This document shows positions 33,532-45,631 of a stretch of 64,000 nt of DNA, piece by piece (position 1 is the stretch's first letter; each line of letters begins with the position of its first letter). The DNA is from Terebella lapidaria (taxonomy: Eukaryota; Annelida; Polychaeta; Terebellida; Terebellidae). The notes under the pieces are model-generated. The model was not told the origin of the DNA, ran no database searches, and saw only the letters and a list, made by a program, of their open reading frames with translations. The stretch covers positions 28,186,423 to 28,250,422 of the forward strand of contig OX424566.1 of the NCBI GenBank assembly GCA_949152475.1. The letters are read 5' to 3'. A program made the translations under genes and the position numbers.

Positions 33532-34454
33532 CCGTAATGGCCCGAAATACCGCCGGTTCTCGTTTACCCGCCGGCCTCGTTTAAGCGCCGGGAGTATGTC
33601 TTTAAAAGCATTAATAAGCGCCGGTCTCGAATTAGCGCCGGTTCAAATAACCGCCGGGTGTAAGTCTATGTACCGGTGCACGTAGCACACAAGAGTCCCA
33701 CGGTGATTGTAATTGATTGCACATGTGTGAAACAACACAACTGACACTTACTTACCGATATTGGATTTTCATTATGACAATAGAACACCTGCTAACCAAT
33801 TAGGTGATGCAATTGAGCAGCTGCATGTATATATAATTGCACTGACTAACTTAATGATATCCATTCCCCAAGACCCAACATTACATTACATTTATATCAG
33901 CATAATATAAATAACCATTACCATATATCTTTATTGGTTGCATGTATTGCGGCGCCATGCGACATCTACTACGCACATAACGTATGCAGTAGGTCTGTGT
34001 ATGAACCGGTCATGTAACACACCGATCTCATAATAAATCCAAACTCTCTGAAAAGCTGACTGATTTACAGAATATCGGCAGGTACCAGCACCAGTAGTTT
34101 TTTTTTAATGAATTTGCAAGCTTCATCGCGATGTATTTTACTATAATTTATAAGTTTATCTACCGTGTATCTGCTGTCCATAGCCATTGGACTAACACCA
34201 TCCTCGATGCAACCGCCCGTCATTATGCCCTCAACTCCCATTCCCCCCTTCCAGCCGTGCACCGCGCGCTGGATATCACTAAATACAGTGAAGAAAATCG
34301 GTGCGTTCACGCGCACAAGTATTCAAAATATATCGTTTTTGCTCATTGTATTATTAAGCGCCGGTCTCGTTTACCCGCCGGTCTCGTATTAGCGCCGGGG
34401 CTGAAACATGTAAAACACTATTAAGCGCCGGGGCGGTATTTCGGGCCATTACAG
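33532..34454. mobile_element. TA-flanked inverted-repeat transposon inside DIRS element 2
   Basis: The left end CCGTAATGGCCCGAAATAC and right end GTATTTCGGGCCATTACAG are inverted copies, flanked on both sides by TA (33530-33531 and 34455-34456). That suggests a Tc1/mariner-type non-autonomous element. Next to both ends are clusters of subterminal repeats built on AGCGCCGG and TTTACCCGCCGG. 923 bp with no transposase frame. It interrupts the gag-like sequence, so it arrived later than element 2. Confidence 0.8.
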
Positions 34455-35825
34455 TAGATGCGTTTCCGTGCGAGCAGTGTGAGTCAAGATCTTCAGCCAT
34501 CTGGTCAACCGTTTACAGGGAGCTTCGTGACCTACTTCATTTAAGGGAGCGTCCGTCCCCGTCCTGCGCCGACTGCTCCACGTCAAGAAGGCTCGCCACC
34601 ACACCGTCATTCGTCCTTTTGACTCGGGAGTCGGCTCGGATCAATTTAGCGTTACAATCCCCTGTGAGTTTAGATGCCCTGTCCCACAGGAATATTGTTG
34701 TAAATTTGATGATAATTTGGCTTATGTTCCACCCTCCCTTCCACCTGTTTGTGCACCTCTTGGCCTCACAGGTGTGGTGAGCGATGTGGTGGACGATCTG
34801 ATGTCACAGATGTGGTGGGCCTTGCGCCCTCAGTTGTCAAGCGTTCGGAGTTTGCTTGATTTTCCAGCTAGTCTGGTCTTTCAACTTCGTTCCCTCTGTG
34901 CGCCGTGTTTCCAAGTCTGCGTCTGACACTCGTGTGTCACACATGGGCGCTCGGCTCCCGGGACCTGATAGGAACATGTCTTCCGTTCCCATGCCTATCT
35001 TCAACATGCATGTGTTTCACGATGTTGCTCGGCTTCCGGGACCCGGTGGGTATCCGAAATCGTCTTCCGAGTCACCGTCGGCTGTTAAGCTGCACGATGG
35101 AGCTCGGCTCCCGGGACCCGATAAGAACACGGCCCCTGTTCAGGTACCGGGCTCTGATTGACTGCACATGTGTTTTCCTCGCTGCTCATATACCTGTTCA
35201 GAGATGTCCCTCGATGCTATGGCGTTGCTTCCCTGCCCACCTCGGGACCTGGGAACCGGCGATAGTGTGCTAGAACCGCAACTGGTTCGGTCCCTGGCCC
35301 CTGTAGCTCTGGACCCGGGTCCCGATAGCGTCCTGGGATCTGACCGGTCACCGGGTCCTGTGTGGACAACTGGCTCTTATGCCTGTAGTGAGTGCTCACC
35401 ACGTCTCCCGCCACATCTGTATGCCTCGGGGCTCGATGTTCAAGTGGAAGTGGGGGGGGGGGGGGGGGGGGTGGGAGGGTGTTTGATTGTCGGGGGATGA
35501 GGTTATGATATCATGTTTAACTCTCACTCTCTCTTCCAAACGATGTCACAGCGCAGCAGATCCTTTCTGCCTCCTGTGTAGTGGATCTCCTTGCCGTCGC
35601 CATTGGACAGTTCCACCGTCCAGGCCTTCGGGCCACTCCATCGCAGCCACTGCTCCCTCGGGCCGCTCTTCAGCAGAGTCCATCTCTGGCTGCTATTTAG
35701 CGGAGTTCGGTCCTGCGTGCTGCTTTTTAGCGGCATCTGGGCATTTGGGCCACCCTCTACCTGCTACTTCGGGCCGTTCTTCAGCGGAGTCCGTCCCGGG
35801 CTGCTCTTGAGTAGAATCCGTTACT

Positions 35826-36461
35826 GCTCATCCAGCAGCTTCCTCCATGCCTGAGGAGATTCAGCATCTCGAACTGGACATTTCAACACGTATCACTGCT
35901 CAGATGCAGTTGATGTTTACCCAGCTGTTGACCCAAATGCATCACAGTCTCCTTCAGGGTCGACAACCTACAGCTCCTCCTCCTGGCTTCCTGCCTCTTG
36001 CGGGTCGTGTGAGCGAGGCCACTTGTGGACATCTGTCTATGCCACTACAGCGGACCCAGTCCCTGCAGCCTCCAGGCATCGTACCTCCGGAGCAGCTCCT
36101 TGCTACGTCTTCGCTGGTCCTCATTCCTCAACCCGACTCCTGGGCTCATCCAGCAGCTTCCTCCATGCCTGAGGAGATTCAGCATCTCGAACTGGACATT
36201 TCAACACGTATCACTGCTCAGATGCAGTTGATGTTTACCCAGCTGTTGACCCAAATGCATCACAGTCTCCTTCAGGGTCGACAACCTACAGCTCCTCCTC
36301 CTGGCTTCCTGCCTCTTGCGGGTCGTGTGAGCGAGGCCACTTGTGGACATCTGTCTATGCCACTACAGCGGACCCAGTCCCTGCAGCCTCCAGGCATCGT
36401 ACCTCCGGAGCAGCTCCTTGCTACGTCTTCGCTGGTCCTCATTCCTCAACCCGACTCCTGG
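35826..36461 (+). repeat. Perfect 318-bp tandem duplication in DIRS element 2 gag
   Basis: Copies 35826-36143 and 36144-36461 look identical over 318 bp (106 codons, so in frame). Each contains MPEEIQHLELDISTRITAQM. A third, diverged copy lies near 37027-37330. Confidence 0.9.
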
Positions 36462-38370
36462 GCCTTCACGTGTTGTTACACCAGCGCAAGTCCTCCAGGT
36501 GCCACTCTTACCACCTCCACCTCATTCCGTCGCTACCTCTATGGCTTCCCAAAAGCGCCGGTACCCGGACACAGATTTGGACGAAGAAGACGAAGAGGAT
36601 TTGGATGTAGCGTCCAGTCTTTGCCCCTCGCGTGGGGAAGACCGCCTGTCTCGCCAGGAACTACTCTTCTGGCAGAAGTTCCCTCCAGAACCTCAAGCGG
36701 ATACCTCATCCTCGGTCGATCCGGTCTCTTGTGGTCAGCCGGTGCCTCCAGCGAACTCACGCCAGCAATTGCCCCTCAGCCGCAGCGTTCGTCAGGCCTT
36801 CAAGTGTCGGGACACGGCCGCAGTCAAGTCCAAGGCAGACCACTGCTCCCTCGGGCCACTCTTCAGCGGAGTCTGTCTCGGGCTGCTTTTTAGCGGAGCC
36901 TGGTTCCTGCGGGCCGTTTTTAGCGGCGTCCGGGCCTTCAGGCCACCCTCTACCTGCTACTTCGGGCCGTTCTTCAGCGGAGTCCGTCCCGGGCCACTCT
37001 TCAGCAGAGTCCATTACTGCTCGTCCAGCAGCTTCCTCCACGCCTCAGGAGATTCAGCAGCTCTAACTGGATATTTCAGCACGTATCACTGCCCAAATGC
37101 AGTTGATATTTACCCAGCTGTCGACCCAAATGCAGCACAGTCTCTCTCAGTGTTGACCACCTAAAGCTCCTCCTCCCGGCTTCCTGCCTCTTGCGGGTCA
37201 TGCGAGCGAGGCCACTTGTGGACTTCTGTCTATGCCACTACAGCCTACCATGTCCCTGCAGCATCTAGGCAACGTACCTCCGGAGCAGCTCCTTGCTACG
37301 CCTTTGCAGGTCCTCAACCCGACTCCTGGGCCTTCACGTGGTGTTACACCAGCGCAAGTGCTCCAGGTGCCACTCTTACGACCTCCACCTCCTTCCGTCG
37401 CTGCCTCTTAGGCTTCCCAAAAGCGCCGGCACCCGAACACAGATTCGGACGAGGAGGATTTGGATGCAACGTCCAGTCTTTGCCCCTCACTTGAGGAAGA
37501 CCGCCTGTCTCGCCAGGAACTACTCTTCCGGGAAAAGTTCCCTCCAGAACCTCCGGCGGATACCTCATCCTCATGATCTGGTCTCTTGTGGTCAGCCGGT
37601 GCCTCCAGTGAACTCACGCCAGCAATTGCCCCTCAGCCGCAGCGTTCGTCAGGCGCAAGTCCAAGGCAGACAAGATAAAGCACCCAAAACTCTCCACTTT
37701 GTATGAGCCTTCGCACAAGGATTTCACGGAGAAACCTACCAAGCCCTCCAAGGAGGCCCTCCAGTTTAATGTCAAATCCAACATTACAGCTGACGGACGT
37801 ACGGCAGTGGCTACGCTCGGCCATCTTGATCGACTCGACTCAAGACTGGCTCATCGCCGCAGCTCGAGACCTTCTCGAAGGACTGTCAAGCCAGGGCTCA
37901 GCGGGCCCAATCCCTCCAGCCTCTCTACAGGAGCTGCTCACCACAGCTGTCAGGCTCCTTTCCAGCGCTGGTGTAGCCATCCGCGATCACCTACACCAGC
38001 TCACCTACAGGGCTTACACAATGGAACAGTGGCAACAGTGGGATAAGGGAATCCTTCATCCAGTCCATGTCTTTCTGGCCCACGGCAGTCTTGAAGTCTT
38101 CCTTCGTTCAGCCCGTATGTTGCTCTCTTGCACTCAGGAAGCTCTGACAGGTCCCTCGCACAACTCCTTGTTTCATGGAGAGGACCTCGACCTCGTCCGC
38201 GAGGAGCATCAGGTCTCTGACCATGTACAGTGGGCCAACGCCCATGCAGTTAGTGTCGGAGCTGCTCGCCAATCAGAAGTTGTGGACGCCGCTCGCTCCA
38301 ACACAGACCTCTTCGGCCGCTTCTTCCAATCCCAAGAAGAAGAACAAGCCTATCGTGGGGTGTTGATGCT

Positions 38371-40650
38371 CTGTCCATGGACTGGGAGGGTCTGTATGCT
38401 TATGCTTACCCTCTGGCCAGTTTGATACCGCAAGGGATCGCCAAGATCCGAGCACATCATTGCCACCTTCTGCTGAATGCTCCTCTGCAACCCGAAAAGC
38501 CGTGGTTTCCAGAGCTTTTGGATCTACTCATCGAGTCTCCCATGCAGTTGCCTCCCCGAGGAGATCTGCTACGGCAGCCATGGTCTCTGGTGTTTCACCA
38601 GAGCCCGCACCAGCTGGCACGTCACGCGTGGATGTTGTCCAACAATCCTTCCGCGCAAAGGGTTTTTCTGACGAAGTGTCCTCTCGGATCGCACAGCCAA
38701 ATCAAAGGTCTTCTTTGGCGGTCTACGAGTCAAAATGGACAGTCTTCAGTACTTGGTGTGAGCGCAGACTCATCCTTTCACGGCCAATGCCCCCTTAATA
38801 GCTGAATTTCTCATGTTAAAATTCAATGAAGATCGGGCTCCGTCTACCCTAGCGGGCTACAGAACGGCTATCGCTAAGACGTTTTTGCTGCGACAGGGTG
38901 TTGACTATGGGATTGATCAGGCCTTGACTTTGTTGCTCAAAAACTTCGAGGTAGATCGTCCTATGGCGCGCAATTCCACTCCAGCGTGGGACTTGTCAAT
39001 GGTTCTGAACCGTCTGGCTTCGGCCTAATTCGAGACATTGGCGTTGGCGCCCCTCAAGTTGACTGTTTTCCAAGTGACCAACTTGAGGGACGCCGACGCC
39101 AATGGCTCGAATAAGGCCGAAGCCAGACGGTTCAGAACCATTGACAAGTCCCACGCTGGAGTGGAATCGCACAGCCAAATCAAAGGTCTTCTTTGGCGGT
39201 CTACGAGTCAAAATAGACAGTCTTCAGTACTTGGTGTGAGCGCAGACTGATCTTTTCACGGCCAATGCCCCCTTAATAGCTGAATTTCTCATGTTAAAAT
39301 TCAATGAAGATCGGGCTCCGTCTACCCTAGCGGGCTACAGAACGGCTATCGCTAAGACGCTTATGCTGCGACAGGGTGTTGACTATGGGATTGATCAGGC
39401 CTTGACTTTGTTGCTCAAAAACTTCGAGGTAGATCGTCCTATGGCGCGCAATTCCACTCCAGCGTAGGACTTGTCAATGGTTCTGAAACGTCTCGCTTCG
39501 GCCTTATTCGAGACATTGGCGTTGGCGTCCCTCAAGTTGACTGTTTTCCAAGTGACCAACTTGAGGGGCGCCGACGCCAATGGCTCGAATAAGGCCGAAG
39601 CCAGACGGTTCAGAACCATCGACAAGTCCCACGCTGGAGTGGAATTGCACAGCCAAATCAAAGGTCTTTTTTGGTGGTCTATGAGTCAAAATGGACAGTC
39701 TTCAGTACTTGGTGTGAGGGCAGACTGATCCTTTCACGGTTAATGCCCCCTTAATAGCTGAATTTCTCATGTTATAATTCAATGAAGATCGGGCTCCGTC
39801 TACCCTAGTGGGCTACAGAATGGCTATCGCTAAGACGCTTTTGCTGCGACAGGGTTTTGACTATGGGATTGATCCGGCCTTGACTTTGTTGCTCAAAAAC
39901 TTCGAGGTAGATCGTCCTATGACGTGCAATTCCACTCCAGCGTGGGACTTGTCGATGGTTCTGAACCGTCTGGCTTCGGCCTTATTCGAGCCATTGGCGT
40001 CGGCGCCGCTCAAGTTGGTCACTTGGAAAACAGTCTTTCTCCTGGCCCTAGCCTCTGGCAGGCGTCGAGGTGAGATCCACATGCTGGATGTGTCTAAGGT
40101 TAGCTGGAAGGAGAATTATGCTCAGGTCAGACTAGACGATCTCCTGTCTTTTCTGTCGAAAACCCAGCTCTCTACAGCTCCTCCGTTATCGATTGTGATC
40201 CCGGCTCTCGATGCCTCTCCTGGCACGGACTTGGAGAGTGATGCGAAGCTCTGTTACGTATGTGCGTTGCATTGCGTTTTACCTTGACAAGACTAAAGAC
40301 TTTCGTCAAGATAAAAAGCTCCTTTTCGTCTCTTATCTGAAGAGTTTCAGGAATGATATTTGCTCTCGAACTATCTCTTCTTGGATTAAGAAATGCATTC
40401 GGCTGTGTCACGATCTAGCCGATCAGACGACTGGTTCTTCATTCCGGGTACATGCGCATGACGTACGGGCCATGGCTGCGTCATTGGCTTATATCGGTAA
40501 TACTCTGTTGTCTCAGGTTATGAGAGCATGTTCTTGGTCCTGCCATAACACTTTCACTTCTCATTATCTCAGAGACATAGCCTGGACGTCTGAAGTCTAC
40601 AGCTGGGCAATGTTGTTGCAGGTCAGCACGTCATCCCCAGCCGCTCATTT
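38371..40650 (+). pseudogene. DIRS element 2 tyrosine recombinase region, rearranged
   Basis: A fragment matching only the segment after RNase H (WEGLYAYAYPLASL..) joins directly to gag at about 38370, so the RT and RNase H domains are deleted. Recombinase sequence begins near 38640 (AKGFSDEVSSRIA). Its N-terminal part is repeated as 478-bp units, each ending in a foldback. The final copy continues through LASGRRRGEIH, HAHDVRAMAAS and FTSHYLRDIAW, but with a frameshift near 40255-40265. Catalytic residues can still be seen, but no intact frame exists. Confidence 0.8.
38691..39760. repeat. Tandem 478-bp foldback units in the recombinase region
   Basis: GCACAGCCAAATCAAAGG begins at 38691, 39169 and 39647, exactly 478 bp apart. 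Within each complete unit the last part (for example 39057-39163) is the inverse of the preceding part (38970-39055), so each unit contains a roughly 90-bp-arm palindrome. Confidence 0.9.
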
Positions 40651-40859
40651 TCTCATTGAGGATTTTGGTTTCCTTTTGCTCTACCGAGAGCTGTTTGTTT
40701 TGTTGTATATAGCTTTTCTAAAAAGAAAACTGCAAAAACAAAAACAAAAAAACAATGGAAAACCACAAAAACATCAAGGGTTGTTCATACTGTTCGTTGC
40801 TTTATTTGATCCGGATGGATTCCTAAGTTGTGTTGATACTAGTGCAAGAGGATTTTGAA

Positions 40860-41320
40860 CTGTATATACTCCTTTGGATATATTGTTCAGGGAAGATTCC
40901 TAGATTGTCCCAATTTAAGTACCATGGGTACCCTCGGACTTGGATTTATTTGACACTTACTAGCATGGCGTGAGGTAGTGTACTCATACCATTGGATGGA
41001 AGACAGTTCAAGTCTCGGGAAGTGAAGAGAATTCAGGACTGAAGACTTCTTCACAGGGTAAGTACTTTTTATGTATTAATTGTAAAGAAATGACCTCCAA
41101 AGTACTATTCGGGTAGACTCCTAGGGACGGGTACAAATCCCAACTCCTATGATTTTACCCGTGTAGTATTATGGAGGTAATGTATAGGACAATAATTCCT
41201 CGTTTTAAAAGTTAAAACTAGTATTATTTACTATACTCACCTCCATAATACTACCAAAGTGCCCACCCAACCTGCCCCTTTGCCTTTGTACTCGTCCCTG
41301 AGACAATGTATTACTAAGTA
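40860..41320. other. 3' non-coding part and internal complementary region of DIRS element 2
   Basis: No gene. GTAGTATTATGGAGG..GGACAATAATT (inverse left tip) runs directly into CCTCG..ACTAGTATTATTTAC (inverse right tip) between about 41165 and 41245. Confidence 0.8.
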
Positions 41321-41939
41321 AGTATCGGGAATGGAGGAAGTGGGTACGGTGCTGCCCGTGGTGGCAGCGTTGGAGGGATCATTCTTTATTCTTCCCCATA
41401 AGAGAGGTTTTTCTATGGGGAAGCCTAATTTAAGTAGGCTGTTATGAGTTACCCGTGTAGAATTATGGAGGTACATGTAAGTATAATAAATAATACTAGT
41501 TAGGTTACCGGACCTATGGTCCGATAACCTATTGGCATGGCGTTGCGTCCGTCGTCTGTCGTCCGTCGTCGTCGTCCGTCGTCGTCGTCGTCGTCCACAT
41601 TTTTATCTTTTTTGTTTACAGGCGAATTCTTCTGAAATTTTGCACAAAAATACTTAAAAATAATTCAAGAAGGAGGTATTTTTTAGTTTTTTGATTTTCG
41701 CTTTTTTTTCAAAATGGCGGCCGTTTTCGACGAAAAATGCCTGATTTTGGACTTTGGTGGCCATTTTCTCAAAATCTGTTCAGTAACTTTTTTTCTTTTT
41801 GATACATAACACTCCTCATATGTACTCCTATGATGTCTATAAATTTTGTTTCGCTTGAATCGCTCGAAGTGGACCATTTTGGCCCAAACTCGGCCCAAAT
41901 GGGACTTTCCCATGTTAAATTCTCCTATGCTTTATAATG

Positions 41940-43020
41940 GGACACATTATGCCTAATATCTCACTAAATATTGAGATTAGAGACTAGGAATCAATTGTGG
42001 ACATATAGGAAATGATATATGCTGAATATTCTCGTGACCTTGAATTTGACCTCTGACCTCAATTTCAAGGTCAGAGCACAAAATGGCTGATATCTCGCTT
42101 ATTATCGACTCTACAGCTTAGGAATCAATTGTGGACATATAGGAAATGATATATGATGAATATTCTGATGACCTTGAATTTGACCTTTGACCCCATTTTC
42201 AAGGTCATAGGACAAAATGGCTAATATCTCGCTTGTTATCGACTTTACAGCTTAGGAATCAGTTATGAACATATAGGAATTGATATATGCAGATTATTGT
42301 CATGACCTTGAATTTGACCTTTGACCTCATTTTCAAGGTCACAGGACAAAATGGCTAATATCTCACTTATTATCGACTCTACAGCTTAGGAATCAATTGT
42401 GGACATATAGGAAATGATATATGCTGAATATTCTGATGACCTTGAATTTGACCTTTGACGGCATTTTCAAGGTCATAGAACAAAATGGCTAATATCTCGC
42501 TTGTTATCGACTTTACAGCTTAGGAATCATTTATGAACATATAGGAAATGATATATGCAGATTATTGTCATGACCTTGAATTTGACCTTTGACCTCATTT
42601 TCAAGGTTACAGGACAAAATGGCTAATATCTCACTTATTATCGATTTTACAGCTTAGGAATCAATTGTGGACATGTAGGAAATGATATATGCTGAATATT
42701 CTCGGACCTTGAATTTGACCTTTGACCTCATTTTCAAGGTCCAAGGACAAACTGGCTCATACCTTGCTCCTCTATTGACTGTATGGCTTGGGAATCAATT
42801 GTGGACATGATATAGATATACACTTAGTATTTTGATGACCTTGAATTTGACCTTTGCCCCTCCATTTTCAAGGCCACAGCACAAAATTGCTGATATCTCG
42901 CTGATTATTGAATTTACAGCTTAGCAATCAACTGTGGACATGATAATGCTTGATGTTATATATGCTGAATATTCTCTTGACCTTGAATTCAACCAGTGAC
43001 CTGGCTAACATCTAAAATAT
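41940..43020. repeat. 134-bp tandem array in copy A
   Basis: Eight units, with CCTTGAATT starts at 42038, 42172, 42306, 42440, 42574, 42707, 42839 and 42981, mostly 134 bp apart. Each has TGACCTTGA, usually TGACCTTTGACC or a variant, and TCAAGGTC. The third and fifth units share CAGATTATTGTCATGACC, unlike their neighbours. Related arrays lie at 43980-44800, 45340-45600, 45800-46740 and, reversed, 55850-56830. Confidence 0.92.
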
Positions 43021-43529
43021 TAAACATTGTCCGGTAACCTATCTTTGGCCCTTGGCCTAATTTTATCTTTAAAGTTTACAGTCGAATCGTTCTGAAATTT
43101 TTTAGTTCGAAAGTGAGGTATTTTTTAGTTTTCTAATTTTCAATTTTTTTTCAAAATGGTGGCCATTTTTGACGAAAAATGGCCAATTTTGGACTTTAAC
43201 GGTCGTTTTCTCAAAATCTGTTCAATAACTTTTTAGGTTACCGGACCCATGGTCCGATAACCTATTGGCATGGCGTTGCGTCCGTCGTCTGTCGTCTGTC
43301 GTCCGTCGTCGTCCGTCGTCGTCGTCGTCGTCCACATTTTTATCTTTTTTGTTTACGGGCGAATTCTTCTGAAATTTTGCACAAAAATACTTAAAAATAA
43401 TTCAAGAAGGAGGTATTTTTTAGTTTTTTGATTTTCGCATTTTTTTCAAAATGGCGGCCGTTTTCGACGAAAAATGCCTGATTTTGGACTTTGGTGGGCA
43501 TTTTCTCAAAATCTGTTCAGTAACTTTTT

Positions 43530-45631
43530 AGGTTACCGGACCTTTGGTCCGATAACCTATTGCCTTGGCGTTGCGTCCGTCCGTCCGTCCGTCCGTCCGT
43601 CCGTCCGTCGTCCGTTCACATTTTTATCTTTAAAGTTTATGGTCGAATATTTATGAAATTTTGCACAAAAATACCTAAAAATATTTCCAGGAAAGGTTTT
43701 TTTAAAGTTTTTTGATTTTCGCATTTTTTTCAAAATGGCGGCCTTTTTCGTCGAAAAATGGCCAATTTTGGACTTTGACGGTCGTTTTCTCAAAATCTGT
43801 TCAGTAACTTTTTTTCTTATTGATGCATGACACTCCTCCTATGTACTCCTTTGACATGTATAAATTTCGTTGGCCTCGAATCGCTCGAAGTGGGCCCATT
43901 TTGGGCCCAAACTCGGCCCAGATGTGACTTTCCCATGTTAAATTTTCCCATGCTTTATAATGGGACACATCAAGCCTAATATCTCACTTAATATTGAGAT
44001 TAGAGACTAGGAATCAATTGTGGACATATAGGAAATGATATATGCTGAATATTCTCGTGACCTTGAATTTGACCTTTGACCACATTTTCAAGGTCACAGG
44101 ACAAAATGGCTAATATCTCGCTTATTATCCACTTTACAGCTTAGAAATCAATTGTGAACATATAAGAAATGATATATGCTGAATATTCTCGTGACCTTGA
44201 ATTTGACCTTTGGCCTCATTTTCAAGGTCACAAGACAAAATGGCTAATATCTCGCTTATTATCGACTTTACAGCTTAGGAATCAATTGTGAACATATAGG
44301 AAATGATATATGCTGAATATTCTCGTGACCTTGAATTTGACCTTTGACCTCATTTCCAAGGTCACAGGACAAAATTGCTAATATCTCTCTTATTATCGAC
44401 TTTACGGCTTAGGAATCAATTGTGAACATATAGGAAATGATATATGCTGAATATTCTCGTGACCTTGAATTTGACCTTTGACCTCATTTTCAAGGTCACA
44501 GGCAAAATGGCCAATATCTTGCTTATTAGCGACTTTGCAGCTTAGGAATCAATTGTGAACATATAGGAAATGATATATGCTGAATATTCTAGTGACCTTG
44601 AATTTGACCCTTGACCTAAATTTCAAGGTTAGTCATTTTATTTTCAAGGTCAGAATACAAAATGGCTTATATCTCGCTTATTATCAAATTTACAGCTTAG
44701 GGGTCCATAGTGAACATATAGGAAATGATGTATGCTGAATATTTTGGTGATCTAGGATTTGACCTTTGATCTCATTTTCAAGGTCAGAGAACAAAATGGC
44801 TAATATGTCCCTTATTATCATCTTTACATCTGCCGCTGATGACGCCAGTGTGTCTTTGGATAAACTATTTGGTCGGGCTTTGTTTCTATTGCAAAATGTT
44901 TTTTTTTACCTTTCTTATTGGCATCATCAAAATTTGATTGTATTGGTGGTAATAGATTGATACTTACATTTATACCACTGAGTCGGTGTCACTGCTGGCG
45001 GACGTTAAATCTGTCCCCGAGGATACCATCAACTCAGTAGCCTTCGGGCTTGTGATTGGGTACTTTTGTACTTGTCATGTATCTATTCCATGGGGTTAGA
45101 TTCGGATTTCTAAATTATTTTCATAGGTTGTTGGGCAGTTGTATACTAATTCCATCTGGTGTACAGTAGAAACAACTACATTTAACACATTGTCTGCCCC
45201 TGAAGACGCCAGTGTGTCTTTGGATAAACTATTTGGTCGGGCTTTGTTTGTTTCTATTGCAAAGTGTAGTATTTTACGTTTCTTATTGGCATCATCAAAA
45301 TCTGATTGTATTGGTGGTAATAGATTGGTACTTACATTTACAGCATAGGAATCAATTGCGAATATAGAGGAATGATATATACTGAATATTTTCATAACCT
45401 TGAACTTGAACTTTGACCTCATTTTCAAGGTCACATGACAGAATGGCTAATGTCTCACTTATTATCGACTTTACAGCTGAGGAATTTATTGTGGACATAC
45501 TAGAAGTGATATATTTGTTGAAAATTTCATGGCCTTGAATTTATCAGTGACTTTATTTTCAAGGTCACTGGACAAAAGGCTAATATCTAAAATGTATATT
45601 GTCCGGTAACCTTTCTTAGCCCTTGGGCTAA
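43530..45631 (+). mobile_element. HINE-like copy C nested inside copy B
   Basis: It starts AGGTTACCGGAC after CAGTAACTTTTT and ends GGGCTAA at 45631. Copy B sequence (TTTTTCTTTTTGATACATAAC) resumes immediately after. It contains a CCGT microsatellite (about 43570-43612), about eight 134-bp units and a foreign 508-bp insertion (44829-45336). Confidence 0.8.
44829..45336. mobile_element. Short element with terminal direct repeats inside copy C
   Basis: A roughly 140-bp sequence (starting TCTGCC, containing GTGTGTCTTTGGATAAAC, ending CTTACAT) occurs at both ends (44829-44971 and 45193-45336) in direct orientation. The insertion splits a 134-bp unit and is flanked by TTTACA on both sides (44823-44828 and 45337-45342). 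It resembles a miniature LTR-type or Penelope-type element. No coding frame is recognised. Confidence 0.6.

Larger units (their letters stand above)
33391..38370 (+). pseudogene. DIRS element 2 gag-like region, broken and duplicated
   Basis: Cys-rich N-terminal codons (FPCEQCESRS, CADCS) flank a transposon inserted at a TA (33532-34454). RINLALQS followed by GTGAGT at 34664 mirrors the candidate intron donor of element 1. Downstream are low-complexity repeats of the type SGRSSAESV, a perfect 318-bp duplication, and a larger degenerate duplication (about 35600-36830 against 36835-37660). A conserved gag-like part follows at 37703-38370 (DWLIAAARDLLEGL..). Several frame changes and stops are present. 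No intact gag remains. Confidence 0.7.

Noticed and set aside
35440-35475. Functional G-quadruplex
   Set aside because: G-tracts here and near 19139, 48341 and 63613 are simple homopolymer runs next to repeats; nothing indicates a function.
43474-43656. Short frames across the CGTC microsatellite (VRPSVRPSVR)
   Set aside because: Simple-repeat translation within a non-coding mobile element.
44835-45230. Hammerhead ribozyme cores (CTGATGA and CTGAAGA in the two terminal repeats)
   Set aside because: The required GAAA after stem II and a matching stem III were not found.
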